From the NCBI RefSeq assembly GCF_026151205.1, contig NC_087083.1, forward strand, positions 4,008,460 through 4,072,459: a stretch of 64,000 nt of DNA. Reading direction: 5' to 3'. Origin of the DNA: Bolinopsis microptera (Eukaryota > Ctenophora > Tentaculata > Lobata > Bolinopsidae). Positions 60,901 through 63,900 of the stretch are shown piece by piece (positions within the stretch are counted from its first letter, which is position 1; the number at the start of each line of letters is the position of its first letter). A program made the translations under genes and the position numbers. A model generated the notes under the pieces. The model saw only the letters and a list, made by a program, of their open reading frames with translations. It did no database searches and was not told where the DNA came from.

Positions 60901-63900
60901 CCGTTCCAAGAACCACACTGTCTACACAGTGGATCAGTGTAAAGTTGGTTTGACGCGGTATGACGACAAACGCTGGATCCTGCATTGATGACAAAGAGAA
61001 CGGTAAACAGAAGAGCACTGCAGCCGGGATTAAGAAGTGTGTGAAAGATAAGGAGCTGCACCATGAAAGATAAGGAGCTGCACCATAAAAGATTTAAAGG
61101 AGCTGCACCATGAAAGATAAGGAGCTGCACCATGAACTTTATAGGAAAATCTTGCAGGGTCCTGTGGTGATCAATGAGACGGAGACATCGCCAGAAGATC
61201 ACTATATCCATCAAATCAAAGAACCACACTGTTTACACAGTGGATCAGTGCAAGTGCAACCCAATAACTAACCACGTTACACCTCAGTTACCTAAAGATG
61301 TCTACCTCTGTTTCAAAATCAACCCTCCTTGGTGATTTTTACCACCCTAGTATCGAAGACGCCATAACAATACAGCTTTCGGAGGAGGACCTGGATTTTC
61401 TCACTCAACCACCTACTAGTAAGAAACTTAGAACAGAGTCTCCTGACCCACTAGTAGGGTTAGCTCCAACCAACCAAACAAGCGGTTTCGTCTGCTCAGA
61501 CACCAACCCCTTAGAATTCCTGGGAATCACAACACCTAACCTGACAGAGGGAAAAGAATCTCCAACACCCCAGCCGCTGAGAGTTACTTTCACCTGAACC
61601 GCAAGAACCGTGAGAGGAAGGGGACGAGGAAGAAATACACCCCGACCCAAACTGGGCCTGCAAGACCTGGAGTAGCTTCAGCAACCCAGACCCAGGCGTC
61701 CCTAAGACCTGCACCGAAAACAGCAGACTCGATGATCCAGACCGCAGCGTCTGTCGAGGTACAGACTGACAGATCGGCTTATAGAGGGAACATGTTATCA
61801 TTTACAAATGATAAGATCCCTGGACCGGTTAAGTTACCTCAAAACTTCACCCTTAATCTGGAGTACATCGTGACACAAGCGGTAAGATGGCTGGAAGGAG
61901 AGAGTACCTGCAGCTGGGTACAAGATTCGCAACCCTGCTGGGGCAGGGATTTAACGCAATCGACTCGATCCATGGCTCACCGGATACATCGCAGATCTCA
62001 ATGACGCAGAGGAGGAATTGGAGATTTTTCATCAACCCAATCAGGACTACATTAAAATTCCTGGTATTTAACCTAGACCAGCCTGAGTACTTGACCAGGC
62101 CCACACACGAGCTGCTGATAACATTAATTCAAAGGCTACTCATCGTCAACGACGACCGGTTTCACTGAGATTTAATTTACCTAGCAGAACAGTTTAAATT
62201 ATTTTACATTAACTTTTAGGGAGGGTTTTATTTAATCTAACGTTTGAGGGGGAGAGTTGGACAATCTAAGACAGAGACTCCCCCCTCTAAACTTGTATCA
62301 CGTTAAGTTTTATCTCATTAAGTTTTATCATATTAATTAGATTGAGGGAGAAGTTAATTAAACCAGGAAATAGGTATATATATATTAACATGGAGTAACC
62401 CTATTAGGGGCAATTTACCCAGCTCCAGTATACCTCCTTATCACTCTATCGATAATTAATTACCCAATCGAGGGCTATATATATATGGGATACGAGGGCA
62501 GTTTTTACAAGTTATCAACTTTTACCTTTACAACCTTGATCTCACGGCTTTTTAACCGTTGAGTAATTTAACCTAGAACGGGTTGCCATTTATTTAAGAC
62601 TTAGTTATTCTTTACATATTATACCCTAAAATACTATTATATTAAGTCACATTACCTTATCCTACCAGGATTTCATATAACTTGTCTCCTTTGTACTCAC
62701 TTAAATATCAAACAAAATACAGTCCCCTTTTAATTCAAACCGAGTAGCTCTACATGATGACAAACGCTGGATCCTGGAAGATGGGGTCACTACCGTCCCT
62801 CATGGACACTAGTGAGTAACTGAGCTGTTTGCTAGGTTTCAGAAGGTGATATTACCAGATCAAGATGCTGCAATAAAATTGCACGGCTCCTATAATTGGA
62901 TCCAATTATACGCGATACACTATACTATTCCATGTAAGGCCTGATCAAGTAGCTTGAACTCTGGTTACGTAGTAGTATGCCGACTATATTAGTCGGCATA
63001 CGACACGTTACGAATGTGATCGAGTGTCCGTGGATTAACGAATCAAGGTCACGTGATAGGATCAGCGGTCACGTGATAGTTATCCCTTATATGGCACAAG
63101 TAGCTGCGATTGATCAGCTCTTAATTGGGCTACAATCCTTGACAGGATTTTAATTACCGAATTTTAAATGAACGATATCTCATCCTACAGTATGATGAGA
63201 GCGTATAGTAAAGAGAATGCTTCCCGGAATCAGCACAATGAAGGGAACAAGATGCTGTTGAAATTTTAATTATTCATCAACCTCCACCCGTAGTCCCTAA
63301 CCTTATAGTTCTACCTCTGTGAGCAGTACTGGTGCACATTTTGAAGATCTCCGGTTCCAACTTCACGTTTGTTTCTTGAACTACAGGACAGCCAGGAGTC
63401 CACAAACATAGGTCAGTGAATATCCTGGGGAAGTAATTAGCATGAAATAAGCAGTTAATTAGCGGTAATTTAGCATACGATTAGCTCACCAAGACACCTG
63501 GTGTTTACATTTTAGCATTACCCACAAACCTGTTATAGAGGACCTCAAGACACCTGGTGTTTACATTTTAGCATTACCCACAAACCTGTTATAGAGGACC
63601 TCAAGACACCTGGTGTTTACATTTTAGCATTACCCACAAACCTGTTATAGAGGACCTCAAGACACCTGGTGTTTACATTTTAGCATTACCCACAAACCTG
63701 TTATAGAGGACCTCAAGACACCTGGTGTTTATATTTTAGCATTACCCACAAACCTGTTATAGAGGACCTCAAGACACCTGGTGTTTACATTTTAGCATTA
63801 CCCACAAACCTGTTATAGAGGACCTCAAGACACCTGATGTTTACATTTTAGCATTACCCACAAACCTGTTGTAGAGGACCTCAAGACACCTGATGTTTAC

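Larger units (their letters stand above)
57065..62165. repeat. Two tandem ~2.9-kb copies of a Polinton segment
   Basis: 57,065-59,965 and 59,966 onward are direct repeats with a constant offset of 2,901 bp (57209/60110, 57809/60710, 58397/61298). They are almost identical until about 61500, where the second copy departs and keeps a fuller 3' end of family M. Assembly duplication cannot be excluded. Confidence 0.85.
43753..63300. mobile_element. Polinton/Maverick element, defective, with an LTR element inside
   Basis: A 19.5-kb element with inverted terminal repeats of about 380-400 bp that begin ATAGGGACTACGGG / TTAGGGACTACGGG. CCTTAT lies on both sides (43747-43752 and 63301-63306), the 6-bp target duplication expected of Polintons. 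It contains protein-primed DNA polymerase B fragments. Removing the 9.0-kb LTR insertion leaves about 10.5 kb, short of the usual 15-20 kb. I could not find integrase, packaging ATPase, protease or major capsid genes. It lies in the ATG2 intron between exons 1 and 2. Confidence 0.9.
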
